Below the pieces are notes generated by a model, which saw only the letters and a list, made by a program, of their open reading frames with translations, had not been told where the DNA came from and made no database searches. From Dermanyssus gallinae (taxonomy: Eukaryota; Arthropoda; Arachnida; Mesostigmata; Dermanyssidae): a stretch of DNA of 64,000 bases. The stretch is taken from positions 1 through 64,000 of the forward strand of contig QVRM01000947.1 of the NCBI GenBank assembly GCA_003439945.1. The letters run 5' to 3'. The position numbers were made by a program, and so were the translations under genes. Shown piece by piece: positions 1 through 11,075 of this stretch (its first letter is position 1; every line of letters begins with the position of its first letter).

Positions 1-491
1 ATATATATATATATATATAGATAGATAATATCTTGATAGTTAGCGACATTATTAAACTGATTTGATTCTATCACTTTGCTGCGCATATTTTTAAATCGTT
101 GATTCATAAACGTATATATATATACACACACATAGGAGACATTATAATGTATAGGACGAAAAAATTCAGTCTGCTGAACCAAATAACGAAGACAGGAACG
201 ATTCAGGAAACACATTTATTCTTTTTCTTATGGTATCTTTGTTTCTGTTGTACGAAAAATGTCCTCCCTCCTCATCTATTCTATGATAGTCGGCACTAGA
301 GTCGAGTATCACCACAATCCTGAAGGGTTGAAGCCTCTTTAATCTTTAAATCATCATGCCTTTTTCATTCCTGTTATTCTGTTCTCGGTACATTATTAAT
401 CATCGTCTGTGATGGTTTGTATATATTGCACGCTAGCCAATCACAGTGGATGTGGTGGCTCTTACATTGCACGCAAGTAATTCTTATGTTC

Positions 492-525
<34 letters not shown>
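492..525. repeat. (AAT)n microsatellite
   Basis: Eleven AAT units. Confidence 0.95.
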
Positions 526-526
<1 letters not shown>

Positions 527-1155
527 TGGCCTCATCATCAATTCCAGCTTCTCCTGTCCACCACTATGCATGCTCTTCTTCAAGACTAGACTTGAGGCGT
601 GAACAACATGCGTGATCGGTTGCAATTAGCACTAATGAGATGTTCACTGAAGTCGCCAAAATTGTTTGCTTACACACTCGTTCATGCACTCAGTCGGCGA
701 TTGTGTGGTGGGTTTTTTGATACAGTTGGCGATATTCAGGTCGAACGCGCCGATCTTTCACGTGCTAGTAAGACGTGGACCATGATTTTCGTCTTCGCGG
801 TAGTTCGAGATTAACCCGCCAACCGGCGCCACACTGTCCGAAAATAGCCAGATTATACAATGACCATAACGGTTCTTGTATGGTTAATATTTTCAATTCC
901 TTTTTTTCAATTTCATTAGGATCATTCTCTCAGCGTGAATGCTGTTACGCCATTTGCTATTTCTACTATTGTCAATATTACTGTTACCATCACTAACTAA
1001 TGCCGGTACCGTACGTTGGTACGTCAAATATTGCACATGCCAGCAACCACATATTATATATATAAATATTATATACATGTCGGTCTGAGCTTCTACAACT
1101 CTTTTCCCTCTCTTCCTTCTCCCCTCCCAACATTTTTCTCTTTCTGGTGCACCTT

Positions 1156-1188
<33 letters not shown>

Positions 1189-1664
1189 TTATGAGGTACC
1201 TTTTTGACAGCACTCAACGGCAGGAACCGGAGTCGCTTTCCCGGTACCAACGCCAAGCATACACAAGTGTTTCGTTTCGAGTATAAATGTTACAAGATCA
1301 ATCCGCTTCTGCTAGAGACACGTACCGCATACGCGTTAGTAAACACCTGAACCACGGTCTCGATCTTCTGATTCGTCTATCAGGAGACTTGCTCGGGCAC
1401 CAATATCAGACGATACACACTTAGGGCACCTGTATCACTACATTGGTGTACGTGATTTATGTATTAGTTCATCGGTGGCTCAAGTTAGCGGGAACTACGT
1501 GTTAGACCCATTCTTGTAACAGGCGACAAGAGTTGTGAGTGACGAACACGCCTTTTGGAATTTTGATACCATGTATCTTAAATTTGTCTAGGTTACAGAT
1601 TAAAATTAAAAATACAATAGATACAAAAGGTTACAGATTAAGGTTAGAAATAGGAGCCTTAAAG

Positions 1665-1668
<4 letters not shown>

Positions 1669-1751
<83 letters not shown>
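1669..1751. repeat. (TA)n microsatellite, ~83 bp
   Basis: Uninterrupted TA dinucleotides. Confidence 0.97.
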
Positions 1752-1755
<4 letters not shown>

Positions 1756-2468
1756 TACCGATATGTTTACTGATCATAATTTTGTTTGAGGTTGACCGTC
1801 ACGGCCACTGGACGCCAATGCTTAAACATTGACATACTCCGTAAAATGTTGAGTCAATCTGGTCTGACTTCAAGTAGCGAGCTAGCATTGCTGAGGTAGA
1901 TGCTCTCGACGCATTGGTTGCAAATTCGAATAGTGGCCAGCAGTCGTCAATATCAAATTGCTAATCCACCATTCGTCAATTGCGTATCAATTCTCCTTGT
2001 CGGCTTCTGTTACTATATAATTTAGATCGCTGTTTTTAGCCGCATGTACCGTGCCTAAACTCCGTTGTGTCCTTATATTTAAGTTTGTTACAAGTGAAAC
2101 TACTTACATTATTATGAAACTCTTCTCTCAGGAAGGAGATGCTATGCTTGCCTTTCTCCCACATCTCTGGACATGCATATGCTCTGTCTCGGTTTCGAAT
2201 CTGTTGCATTTATCGTTAAATACTAGATAAATGTCCTCAACGCCAGTGAACCAAAATGTTGTAATGAAAATCATGTGTTAAATTATGCCATCCTTAATCT
2301 CGATGAATAATGATCAGAGCCACGAGAAGGCGTCCCTACCATACCGTACTGTCTACCTACCTATCTATCTATGTATCTACGTACTGTACGTGAGGCTCGT
2401 CGCTTGTCTTGCCCCGGCTTAATTAATTCGAGTTCAGCTCTTCCGTAGGGAAGATGAAGCCGATGACC

Positions 2469-2957
2469 TCAAGCACCTTCTGATAGTCGCCGTGAAGTCG
2501 ACTGTGCGGCAAACGCCTGAAAGTCGATCGTTGTTGTGCGCGGCACGCCGCGCGGCTTAACGTACAGCGGCAACGCCATCCGAGGTGTGAGCGGGCTGCC
2601 TTGCGGACTGGGTCGTAGCTGGGGACTTTTCACTAACTGGGAGCAGGCACCTTTCGATGGACTAGCGAGACCGGAGTGGACGAGAGAACTGCCCAACGGC
2701 GAGTGGCCTGACAGGTGGCCGGCGTGCAGCGCCTGTCCTGCGCCGGTAAGCGGCCTCTGACGACCTCCCATACGGGGCGTGCGAGGGCTTCGGGGGCTCG
2801 CTATGCCCATCATAGGACTGAGAGGCGGATGGTTATTTCCGCCGAGAGGCGGGCCAACAGCACCAACCCCGGCCGAACCGGCCGATGCACGACGCATTGG
2901 CGAACAGAGCGAGCTCTGCATCAAACGCGGACTTTGATGAGGCGGAACCCGTGGCGC
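2469..2957 (-). CDS. Scaffold-like gene, exon 11 (last exon), SP/TP-rich C-terminus
   Basis: The acceptor is CGATTTGTTGCAG; the phase-0 exon gives 162 codons and a TGA. The product starts APRVPPHQSPRLMQSSLCSP and is dominated by Pro, Ser, Gly and Arg with repeated SPR, TPR and SP units (SPRSPRTPRMGG, SPLTPRMALP), ending TTTIDFQAFAAQ then RRLSEGA. Such basic SP/TP-rich tails occur in microtubule-associated and signalling scaffolds, so a cytoskeletal role is possible but unproven. The final codons deserve caution: a +1 frame through the same bases stays open past the TGA and reads KVLEVIGFIFPTEELNSN before a TAA, which looks as protein-like as the annotated end. Confidence 0.65.
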   Translation of the reverse strand, partial: APRVPPHQSPRLMQSSLCSPMRRASAGSAGVGAVGPPLGGNNHPPLSPMMGIASPRSPRTPRMGGRQRPLTGAGQALHAGHLSGHSPLGSSLVHSGLASPSKGACSQLVKSPQLRPSPQGSPLTPRMALPLYVKPRGVPRTTTIDFQAFAAQSTSRRLSEGA

Positions 2958-3466
2958 CTGCAACAAATCGAAGTACAGAAGGATCGACCACCACATCACA
3001 GTGGAAACCCATTGTTATACAGCCCCTTTCTACGACTGATCGTCTACTGGTAGTTATAGATACCTAACAGCTACCGTCACGACTGCTGTTATGCAATATT
3101 TTGAATGTCAAGCCACATTTGCGGGTCGAATGAGCCAAAACCGTATAACGCAACAAAGAACATTTGCTCAAAATAGCAACGAAATAGGGTATTGCTTCCG
3201 CGAGTCTTACTCGAAGGATACATTGATAAACATGCTGTTCTAATTGTGAGTTATATATATATATATATATATATATATTCATATATGTACAAACCATATA
3301 GTACGAACTTGTTGACTAAATCTAATAATGATTTGACTTAACACATCTACCGAGATGTAATTACAAGATGCAGGTTTAGCAACGTAAGCAACACTGGATC
3401 GTGATTTTTGGAATAAAGCGCAACCTTGCCCCTTAACCGACTTTCTCCAGTTTACCGCTGGCATAC

Positions 3467-3733
3467 CTGTTTTCGAGATGGCTGAGGACTCATAGGAAGG
3501 GGCGCATTGGAAGCGCTAGCCCGTCTTTGCGACAGAGGACTACAGGCGATGCCTGCGTTCAGGCTTCGGCCAGCGACTCCCGCCAGTCCTACAGGCTCAG
3601 GCCGATAGTGCCGGGGACTACCGATTTGGCATGTGCCCCGATTTAGATTCAACTCTGATCCAATATTCTCGAGTGTGCGCATCAGGAGAAACTGTTTGAA
3701 CTGCAGCAGCTCGCGATGTAGCAGCAACTTCTC
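3467..3733 (-). CDS. Scaffold-like gene, exon 10
   Basis: Eighty-nine codons, phase 0: acceptor TTATTGTATCCACAG, donor CAG/GTATGC. It starts EKLLLHRELLQFKQFLLMRT and continues LENIGSELNLN, an amphipathic helix continuing the coiled coil of exon 9. The rest is a Ser/Pro/Arg-rich tail (SPLSQRRASASNAPLPMSPQ) that leads into the SP-rich last exon. RRAS and RKQ fit basophilic kinase sites, but this is only motif-level inference. Confidence 0.7.
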
Positions 3734-3831
3734 CTGTGGATACAATAATCAAACATAGAATTAGAGAAATGGTTCTTCGTGCATTTACAGATGGCGTTTT
3801 TTCTCGACTGAGCAAAATAGCACAGATTGTT

Positions 3832-3865
<34 letters not shown>

Positions 3866-3926
3866 CATTATGTTTATTTCAAAGCACCATGCCACGAACT
3901 ATTAGATTGAAGCCGAATACACACAC

Positions 3927-3970
<44 letters not shown>

Positions 3971-4088
3971 ACTACACTACAAACATACATAATGCATATT
4001 TGTTTGAATAGTAGTGGTCCAAAAAGGCAGTGTAAAATAAGACGATAGCCGACGGGAAACGGGGGGTTTCCGTGTGGCTCTGCACTAC

Positions 4089-4274
4089 CTGTCGACTAAT
4101 GTGTTCCTCGGAGCGAACGTCGCGGATCTTCGCGCAGAGTGCTTCTCGCTCGCTTCGTAAACGCTGCATCTTCTTAGCCAGCGATGGGGAACACATGTAG
4201 TCGCCGCCGCTGCTCCCGACGTTGCCTCCCGACTCGGTACTCTGCAGCAGCCCCCGACGTGGACTTTCGCCGTT
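4089..4274 (-). CDS. Scaffold-like gene, exon 9 (coiled-coil-like)
   Basis: Sixty-two codons, phase 0: acceptor TTTGCCGTCGACCAG, donor CAG/GTAGTG. After a Gly/Ser-rich lead (NGESPRRGLLQSTESGGNVG) comes LAKKMQRLRSEREALCAKIR followed by DVRSEEHISRQ, a charged heptad-like helix with Leu/Met/Ile spacing typical of a coiled coil. It runs directly into the helical start of exon 10, so the two exons probably encode one coiled coil interrupted by an intron. Overlapping open frames on the same strand are out of phase with the splice sites. Confidence 0.7.
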
Positions 4275-4641
4275 CTGGTCGACGGCAAATCGAATCGGCC
4301 AGTACCGATAAAAACAACAGCACATACGGGGAACACAAACAACCAAATGCACAAACATTCACACGTGTTTAGCAACAACCGTAGCTTGGCTAGTTGGCAA
4401 GTTTCGACGACGACGTTGTCGTCATTGAACCCATACAAAACTGACAATAACATACACTATGCCCAATACGATGACTCGTCATTGGTCGCCTGTCATGTTG
4501 ATTTTTTTCTTGGTTGACTACTATAGGACAGACGAATAGAAATGTCATTTACATAACATCTGGCCGATTGCGCACTCTGTTGTGCCGACCACGTACACAT
4601 ATGTAAGTATATATATATACACATATGTATGTATGTATATA

Positions 4642-5541
4642 CAGGGTGTTGCAGGAATATTTGAAGCGCGATATACAGAATTGTAGAGCTCGTTAAAGCA
4701 AATATTTTTTCCAATGGAACATGGTCTCTGAGAAGTCTTGTTTCGGAGTGAGAGCGAAATTACTACAATTTGTGACACTAGTGTTTTTGCCCGACATAGG
4801 AGCACAAAATGTGCTGTTGCGAGCCAACCAGTCTTCCTAGACAGAAACTAAGCACACCATCGTGTTCGTGATAAAATTCTGCTCCATCTGAAAAATATGC
4901 AAGGCCGGTCAGAAAACGCGACATGGTCGCTTAAAAGTGAATTCGCCAAAAATAAAGTTCTTTATTAGCGTTCACGCCAAATACATTAGAATCATAACCC
5001 TACAACCACTCACAGCGCTCAAAACGGACATATTCAGCCAATGCGCAATTCATGGCGATCATTTTGGTACCAAACGTATGGCAATGCGAGCTGTGGTTGC
5101 GGAGTAATTACGATTTTTCGGAGGGCATGTCCAGATTGAGTGCATGAAAAATGACGCGCTGCGGCTGTCGCGCGACACATCGGCGGTAGCGAACGTCGCC
5201 ACACAGTCATTTTACATGCACTTAATCTGGACATGCCCTCCGAAAAATCGTAATTACTCCGTCGCGTTTTCTGACCGGCCTTGCATATTCTTCAGATGGA
5301 GCAGAATTTTATCACGAACACGATGGTGTGCTTGGTTTCTGTCTAGGAAGACTGGTTGTCTCGCAACAGCACATTTTGTGCTCCTATGTCGGGCAAAAAC
5401 ACCAGTGTCACAAATTGTAGTAATTTCACTCTCACTCCGAAACAAGACTTCTCAGAGACCATGTTCTATTGGAAAAAATATTTGCTTTAACGAGCTCTAC
5501 AATTCTGTATATCGGGCTTCAAATATTCCTGCAACCCCCTG
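4642..5541. mobile_element. 900-bp fold-back (palindromic) DNA transposon in a TA site
   Basis: The element starts CAGGGTGTTGCAGGAATATT at 4642 and ends with the near-exact reverse complement at 5541, with TA on both sides (4640-4641 and 5542-5543), as expected for insertion into a TA dinucleotide. The arms are very long: 4642-4921 pairs with about 5262-5541, and 5099-5154 pairs with about 5206-5262. The left arm holds an extra 178 bases (4922-5098) lacking from the right arm. The unpaired centre is about 50 bases. No intact transposase is encoded. It is most easily read as a non-autonomous derivative of a Tc1/mariner-like or other TA-targeting transposon. It lies in the intron between exons 8 and 9 of the scaffold-like gene. 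Confidence 0.75.
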
Positions 5542-5758
<217 letters not shown>

Positions 5759-5916
5759 AGACATGTAAAACTGTATATAGCAGCCACTTTTGGAATCACT
5801 CGGCCAATGCAGTCCAAAACTTCGCCTACTTGTATGCCCTGCTGATGCATCGTTACACTAATGACAAAGGACTGCAACATCCGTGGTTATTTGTAAACTC
5901 GGCTGGCAAGAGTTAT

Positions 5917-6007
5917 GTAATAGTAAATTATAATTCATCGCGCTAATATAATGTTTTGTAATAGTAAATTATATAGCTACTATAATGTTTTGTATTTTTA
6001 AATTATA
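5917..6007. repeat. Tandem duplication of a ~40-bp AT-rich unit
   Basis: TAATAGTAAATTATA and CTAATATAATGTTTTGTA-type blocks repeat in the same order twice. Confidence 0.6.
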
Positions 6008-6089
6008 ATCAAATCGCGAACCAAGGAAAGCAGCCCTCGCTCGCGGAGCAGGGGCGGGCCGAAAGACATTCGTGGGAGACCTAAAGGAT

Positions 6090-6786
6090 CGTGAAGTGGA
6101 ATTGCGAGGACGCAACCACTGCAGTGCCCCTCGCTCTGGACTTCTGAAATGACGTGGACCGGGTTTTTGCTCCGTTCATTGCCTCGTCCAGAGGGTGTCC
6201 GGTCTCGAACGTCCAAGTGGAGGTAAGACCTTATTCTATAATCATAGAGTCGATGACATAAACACGCATGCTGCCAAAAACGACATCGTCGCCCTGCGAG
6301 ATCCGCGTATCGACCTGCTTGCGGCCTACGCGGAGAACAAATCGACCGCTGGATGGTAAACCCTACACTGTGCCAACCTTTGTGGGGCATAAAGGGAGCT
6401 CGGCCATGAATGTGCTCGCCACTAATGTGGCCAGGTACATGGTTGCCTATCGGAGCGAAAACCACCCACCTCGAGAGGGAAGACACCCGCAGTTTTAAAT
6501 CCCACTTGCGATGGACCTCAAAGTCCGATTGAACCCCTGCCCTTTCCTTGTGCCCAGAAAGTAGTGTCTTATCCAGAAAACTAGATGTTGAAAAGCTTCT
6601 AGAACGGGCACACGTACTCTGTATCGCGCCCCACCAATAGCAAGCCTCCTCGTCGACGTTGTCCGACTGGCCATTCGTCCAGTCCACCCAAAGCAGTTCG
6701 ATTATTATTATTATCGTCGGCCAACCCACAACGCCCTCCGACTACTCGGTGAAGTGCACCCGGTGGCAAAACCCCTCGCTGCAGTT
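6090..6786 (+). pseudogene. Non-LTR retrotransposon relic, endonuclease domain
   Basis: Plus-strand fragments read DDINTHAAKNDI, DPRIDLLAAYAENKSTAGW and then, after a frameshift, PTFVGHKGSSAMNVLATNVA. These match the order of endonuclease motifs in non-LTR elements (GDFNAH..., then PTxxGxxGSSAIDL). Further downstream the frames decay (FKSHLRWTSKSD, KLLERAHVLC). The minus strand is open for 243 codons over 5998-6729, but this is a shadow of the decayed gene. A SINE is inserted just after it. Confidence 0.65.
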
Positions 6787-6990
6787 TTTCAGATCAAGTC
6801 GAGCCCGGTGGCGTGGTGCATTCCGCCTGCGCCTCGCAACCGGAGGAGACACATAGGTGCGCGGGTTCGAGCCCCACCGTTGCACATTTGTATTTATGGG
6901 GGTCCGTCTACGAAGCAATGTGAAAAACAGTTCCGTGGACGTTACATCTTGGCTGAGGGTCAGCTCGGAAACTTTAGTCTTTCAGATCAA
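6787..6990 (+). mobile_element. tRNA-derived SINE with 11-bp target-site duplications
   Basis: The direct repeats TTTCAGATCAA at 6787-6797 and 6980-6990 bound a 182-bp insert. Its 5' part (about 6805-6880) is tRNA-like, with an A-box-like GTGGCGTGGTGCATTCCGCC and a B-box GGTTCGAGCCC at 6864-6874, giving an internal RNA polymerase III promoter. Its 3' part (about 6889-6979) is nearly identical to 33583-33673, which follows the end of a LINE coding region. That is the arrangement expected of a SINE moved by the enzymes of a partner LINE that recognise the shared tail. Confidence 0.75.
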
Positions 6991-7162
6991 AAGTAATATA
7001 ATAGAGCATTCTCGACGTAAGAGATGCCTACGATGAATCTAACGAAATTGGAGGCGGTACAATTTAGGCGGGGTGGCCATGTGGCGGCGGACGACAACCT
7101 CCGCCTGAAGCTCCTCTCTCTCTCTGTCCTACGTCAAGAGATTTTGTTATCTGGACCTTCAA

Positions 7163-7480
7163 CGGCCATAGCTACTCAGCATACCTGACAGAGAGATGTA
7201 GAAAGGCGCTCGCTGCAGCAAGCTCAATTAAGTCTCCACAACGACTATACCAAACAACAGCTATTTACCTCTTCGACCTGAAAGTGGCTCTAGTGGCCAC
7301 CTTTGGAGTTGAGGTAATTAGGAGGCGTCACTGTCGAAAATGGAAACAACTTGACCGCGTCAAAGCGTCGTTTCTGCTGCAGGTCGTCCTGGGAGTACAT
7401 CGTTCTGCGCGAAAGCGCTTCGTGTACCTTCCTCGCCAACACCCCGCTGCTCTCGTCACCTCACTATCCGCAATTTTGCT
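7163..7480 (+). pseudogene. Non-LTR retrotransposon relic, C-terminal part of reverse transcriptase ORF
   Basis: The plus strand reads YLTERCRKALAAASSIKS, LFDLKVALVATFGVEVI, then QLDRVKASFLLQVVLGVHRS and ARKRFVYLPRQHPAALV. This matches the segment after the RT domain in non-LTR elements (LFDIKIAPVASYGIEVIW and LKxxLGVxRxxRxxxVYxL in relatives). It is probably the same LINE as the endonuclease piece at 6090-6786, with the intervening RT lost. It ends in a CT/CA-rich tract. Confidence 0.65.
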
Positions 7481-7594
7481 CTCTCTCTCTTCACATGAGA
7501 CACACACATGAGAGTTTGATAGCCTGTCTATAGTATATATATATATATATATATATGTGTGTCACATAATTGAAATAACCGTATGTATACTGAC

Positions 7595-7816
7595 CAGGCG
7601 CTGTTGTTGCGCCAGCTCGCGCCGACCTCGTACCGGCGTTTGGTTAGTGGGCGGGCCCCGTTCACGGGCTTGTCTTAGCTGAGCTTTCGAAGAGGACACG
7701 ACGCTGACGACCTGGTTGTGACCCGTTTGGCCCTGTATCGAGTGGCCACTCTGATTATTCGACTCTTCGTCCACTGACACGGGTGTGGTCAACTGGGACT
7801 CAAATCCCGACTCTCC
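7595..7816 (-). CDS. Scaffold-like gene, exon 8
   Basis: Seventy-four codons, phase 0. The acceptor is CATATGCATAG and the donor CTG/GTCAGT. The product starts GESGFESQLTTPVSVDEESN, continues with a Gln/His/Val stretch (GHNQVVSVVSSSKAQLRQAR) and ends GRRELAQQQRL. It is polar and basic toward the end, probably disordered with a short helix at the end. The intron downstream (3.3 kb) contains the SINE-bearing LINE relic and the fold-back element. Confidence 0.65.
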
Positions 7817-8197
7817 CTATGCATATGCACGCACGCAAACAAATATGCAAGCTTGGTTAAATAATTGCATAAACCGGTCGCATGTCGTACATGTATGTCA
7901 GATATCTTATTGCCATTTTGATCGCCGCGACTCGCTCGCGCGCGCGATCTGTATCTGAGGCTCCTGTGTGTATCGTACCGTGTGTTGACGGCGTAATACT
8001 TGAAGCCACTGGTAACAAATAATCAATATCAACAATTTAAGTAAGTATTAAACAATTGTTGAAACCGAACATAGGTTCTCGACGCAAATAACCGCCTAGG
8101 ACTGTTATAGGCACTGCCGAAAATGTCGTTTCGAGTTAATCGAGGTGTCACGGTATCGTCATTTGCATCATTGTTGTTGCCCTCGTTGTTGTAGTAC

Positions 8198-8305
8198 CTG
8201 ACTGAGTTGACTAAGTAGAGATGCGTCCTCACGAAGCATCCGCCTGACGGTGATCACATCACTTCCACAGCTCTCGGTTTGATAACCGTCTGAGTACGCC
8301 TCATC
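8198..8305 (-). CDS. Scaffold-like gene, exon 7
   Basis: Thirty-six codons, phase 0 at both ends: acceptor GCCCTTTTTCAG, donor CAG/GTACTA. The product is DEAYSDGYQTESCGSDVITV, then RRMLREDASLLSQLSQ, an acidic Ser/Tyr-rich patch followed by an amphipathic helix. The first half, together with the preceding LTSSE, has several sites that look like casein-kinase targets. It is the most distinctive short motif in the protein, and I would search it first. Confidence 0.7.
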
Positions 8306-8820
8306 CTGAAAAAGGGCAATCCAGAAGAAACAACCAAATAACAATGTTGACAAATCGAAGTATTTCGACAAGCGAGGAATCACCAAACTAATTTGTTCAC
8401 AGAATGCACGCCTTTGCTCAATGCAATGATATTAACCTATTGAGCAAAATGTGAAATATTAAAAAAGAGATCGCGAGGAACAGCTCGCCACTGAGGTGAA
8501 GCTCCATCTAAGAAGATAAACATGAAATTGGGTCTGTCTTACTTGCTTCGACAATGAGTTCAAATATATCAAAAACCCTTACAACTCTTTCCATTTGGGA
8601 AAGACAGTGTGGCAATTCAGAGTCAGTATCGAAAAAAGAGTCAACGAATGCATTGGCTTGCCCACATTCTTACTCTGAATATTAACAAATAAATCTAATA
8701 AAGACTAAAAAAGACACGGTTAAAGACGGTTAATATCTTTAGCCTTTCACATGTGCCGGCTAAGCGACTAGCTGTTTTTGAGTACTGTAATATATGTCTT
8801 AGGCGCGTTGTTTTTACACA

Positions 8821-8917
8821 CAAGTTTTCCGTTTCAACTTCGTTTGACTCTTGTTATATATATATATATATATATATATATAACAAGTTTTCCGTTTCAA
8901 CTTCTTTTGACTCTTGT

Positions 8918-8938
<21 letters not shown>
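8821..8938. repeat. Tandem duplication of a 37-bp unit plus (TA)n
   Basis: CAAGTTTTCCGTTTCAACTT occurs at about 8821 and again at about 8884, each copy followed by TTTGACTCTTGTTATATA and a (TA)n run. The two copies differ by one base (CG versus CT). A (TG)n tail follows. Confidence 0.8.
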
Positions 8939-8957
<19 letters not shown>

Positions 8958-9792
8958 AGTATAGAGGCAGATAGGCTTTCCAACGCAGCGTTGTATCGGT
9001 AATGCTCATTGCGACGGAATGGAGGTTCTTGACAAGAGCAATCCATTACCGCCAAGATCCCAGCATGAGCAAGCGATCAATAAATAAAAGTACCCTCCCG
9101 TTACCTGTTCGTGACAGGCCCTCCTCAACACCAGGGCTGGCGCTGTCTGTGATGCGGTGTTATTTGGCGGCGGTGGGCTAGCCCGCAAGCTAGCCCGCAG
9201 CACAAAAAAAGAGAAAAATAGAGGACAATGCATAAAAGGTAAAACGAAAATGCTCTCAAAGGCCAGTAGGGATTGGCAAAAAATGCGAAACAAATCGCCC
9301 CTCTGCGGAGTGTAGGCCTTTAGCGTTGGCGCATCCAGCAGCTGTGGTATGTACGCTGAGGGCGAAGCTCTATCATGCCACGGAACCCGTGTTTCTTTAT
9401 GTGCCCCAACGTAATTATGTCGTGGCAAATAAGCTCAGACACGTTCAGGGGTCATGCGCTCAACCAGCGGTGAGGTACACAGCGTCATGCGTACATTGTC
9501 GTAGGACGACATTACCAGAATTGAGCATACTGCGATATCGATTATGTGCAGTCAGCAGATGTTTGTATTAGCAGGTACACCAAACCGTTGACTCCAGATT
9601 TGTAGCATGTATACCAAGCTTCGCCTTCTAACAAAATTGCGTGTAGATATTGGCAAAATTGCAAAGAATCTGCTTGCGAAATACGTCACACGTGTAACGC
9701 TGCGCGTACATAGAATGTATTCTGCGGCGTCTGGAGCAAGCATGATTAAGTGCCAATCGGCTTATACGCATGGGCAGCATGGAGATTTATAC

Positions 9793-9835
9793 CTCGGATG
9801 ACGTGAGTTCGGCAGGATCGAGTGTGTAGTCGGGG
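9793..9835 (-). CDS. Scaffold-like gene, exon 6 (candidate 43-base microexon)
   Basis: This exon is needed to reconcile exon 5 (which ends with AG of a split codon) with exon 7 (which begins in phase 0). Between them one segment has an acceptor (GTTACTTCAG), an exon of one base plus 14 codons, and a donor (GAG/GTATAA), giving (S)PDYTLDPAELTSSE. The product reads naturally into the acidic start of exon 7 (DEAYSDGYQTES). Longer versions of the exon either meet an in-frame TGA upstream or have the wrong phase. The acceptor is plausible but not strong, and another exon arrangement cannot be excluded. Confidence 0.5.
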
Positions 9836-10240
9836 CTGAAGTAACTTTTTCGGTGATGTCCGAGCACTCTCCGGCCGGCCTGAAGCGTGGGCGCTTCTTG
9901 ACCCCACAGATGTCAGACGTGTCCCGGACGGGTACCTACGCGCAGTCATGAGTAGAGAAATTGTTTTACATTGGAACTCACTTTGCACCGCAGTGAAAAG
10001 TTTAGAACCTGAGATCAACGGCAGCGGCGGTATAGATTACATATCGGTACCTTTGATGCACACTACTACATTTTTTAGAACAATGTACGTTCCATAAAGT
10101 GCCAGTTAAGCATGCTCGTATTATAATATATGCATAGTTACATTGACTACAATATGTTTGTTTTATAGGTTGCAAGCAATGCTTACATAGAAAAAGGCTT
10201 AAAAGAGATGGATACTTTACACAAAGCACAATTCATCGGC

Positions 10241-10294
<54 letters not shown>
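10241..10294. repeat. (TA)n microsatellite
   Basis: About 54 bases of TA. Confidence 0.95.
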
Positions 10295-10299
<5 letters not shown>

Positions 10300-10624
10300 T
10301 AGACCTTAGGAGCAAGTTGAATCTATCTATAAGCCGTGTCGTCCAATATATAAGTTATCAACAATAATGTAACAGGTAGCCGAAGGAATCAGCGAGGAAT
10401 CAAAGCTGTGTCGAAATTCGGCCAATTTTGTCCAAAATAATATAGTCGCTTTAGAAGCTTGTTTCGATATCAGTAAATGTCGTCCATAGAGAAAGGTCGG
10501 TCCGTCGTACAAATGTCAGTACATATACAATTATCAATTGCTACACGCAAACGGGGATCAGCGCGTTTCACCACAAACGATCCACTACAAACGTAAAGGT
10601 AACATAACTATACGCACTTTTTAT

Positions 10625-10915
10625 ATACAAGGTCGATGAAAATGCTCGTAGCATTGGTGTTCTATTAACTGACTACCTTTTGAGGAAGAAAGAGTGACAA
10701 CTGGGAGACGCCTGGACCAGCTGAAGGAATGCATCATATCACAATAAAATCCCGTGATGGAAAAAGAACTGTGCTGTTTCACCACAACAATGTGCCCGCC
10801 CATACGTCTCGTTGTGCCATGGCTAAATTACGCGAGCTATTGTTCTAGATTGTCGAGCATCTTCCATTTTCCTTCAGACCTGACCTCGTTGACTACGATG
10901 ACTTGATACAACTAA
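10625..10915 (+). pseudogene. mariner transposase fragment, C-terminal part
   Basis: The plus strand carries VLFHHNNVPAHTSRCAMAKL followed by RELLF, a stop, IVEHLPFSF and VDYDDL. This is the region around the second catalytic aspartate of mariner transposases (LFHQDNAPAHTS and SPDLAPSDY in family members), with the expected aspartate replaced by Asn. Upstream remnants (GVLLTDYLLRKKE) fit the preceding segment. In-frame stops and frame changes show it is dead. It lies in an intron of the scaffold-like gene. Confidence 0.7.
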
Positions 10916-10967
10916 CATATATATATATGGAACGACTCATTAGCTTATAATAATACATATAATATAG

Positions 10968-11075
<108 letters not shown>

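Larger units (their letters stand above)
1..2468. other. No gene seen
   Basis: AT-rich noncoding DNA downstream of the scaffold-like gene with (TA)n, (AAT)n and (CA)n tracts. Short open frames are microsatellite shadows or lack any recognisable content. At 1880-1935 there is a weak tRNA-like string that I did not accept. Confidence 0.6.

Noticed and set aside
1880..1935. tRNA-like string (TAGCATTGCTGAGGTAGATG ... AAATTCGAATAG)
   Set aside because: Only weak A/B-box resemblance and no acceptor stem.
5998..6729. 243-codon open frame on the minus strand
   Set aside because: The plus strand carries ordered non-LTR endonuclease motifs; the minus frame is their shadow and has no domain.
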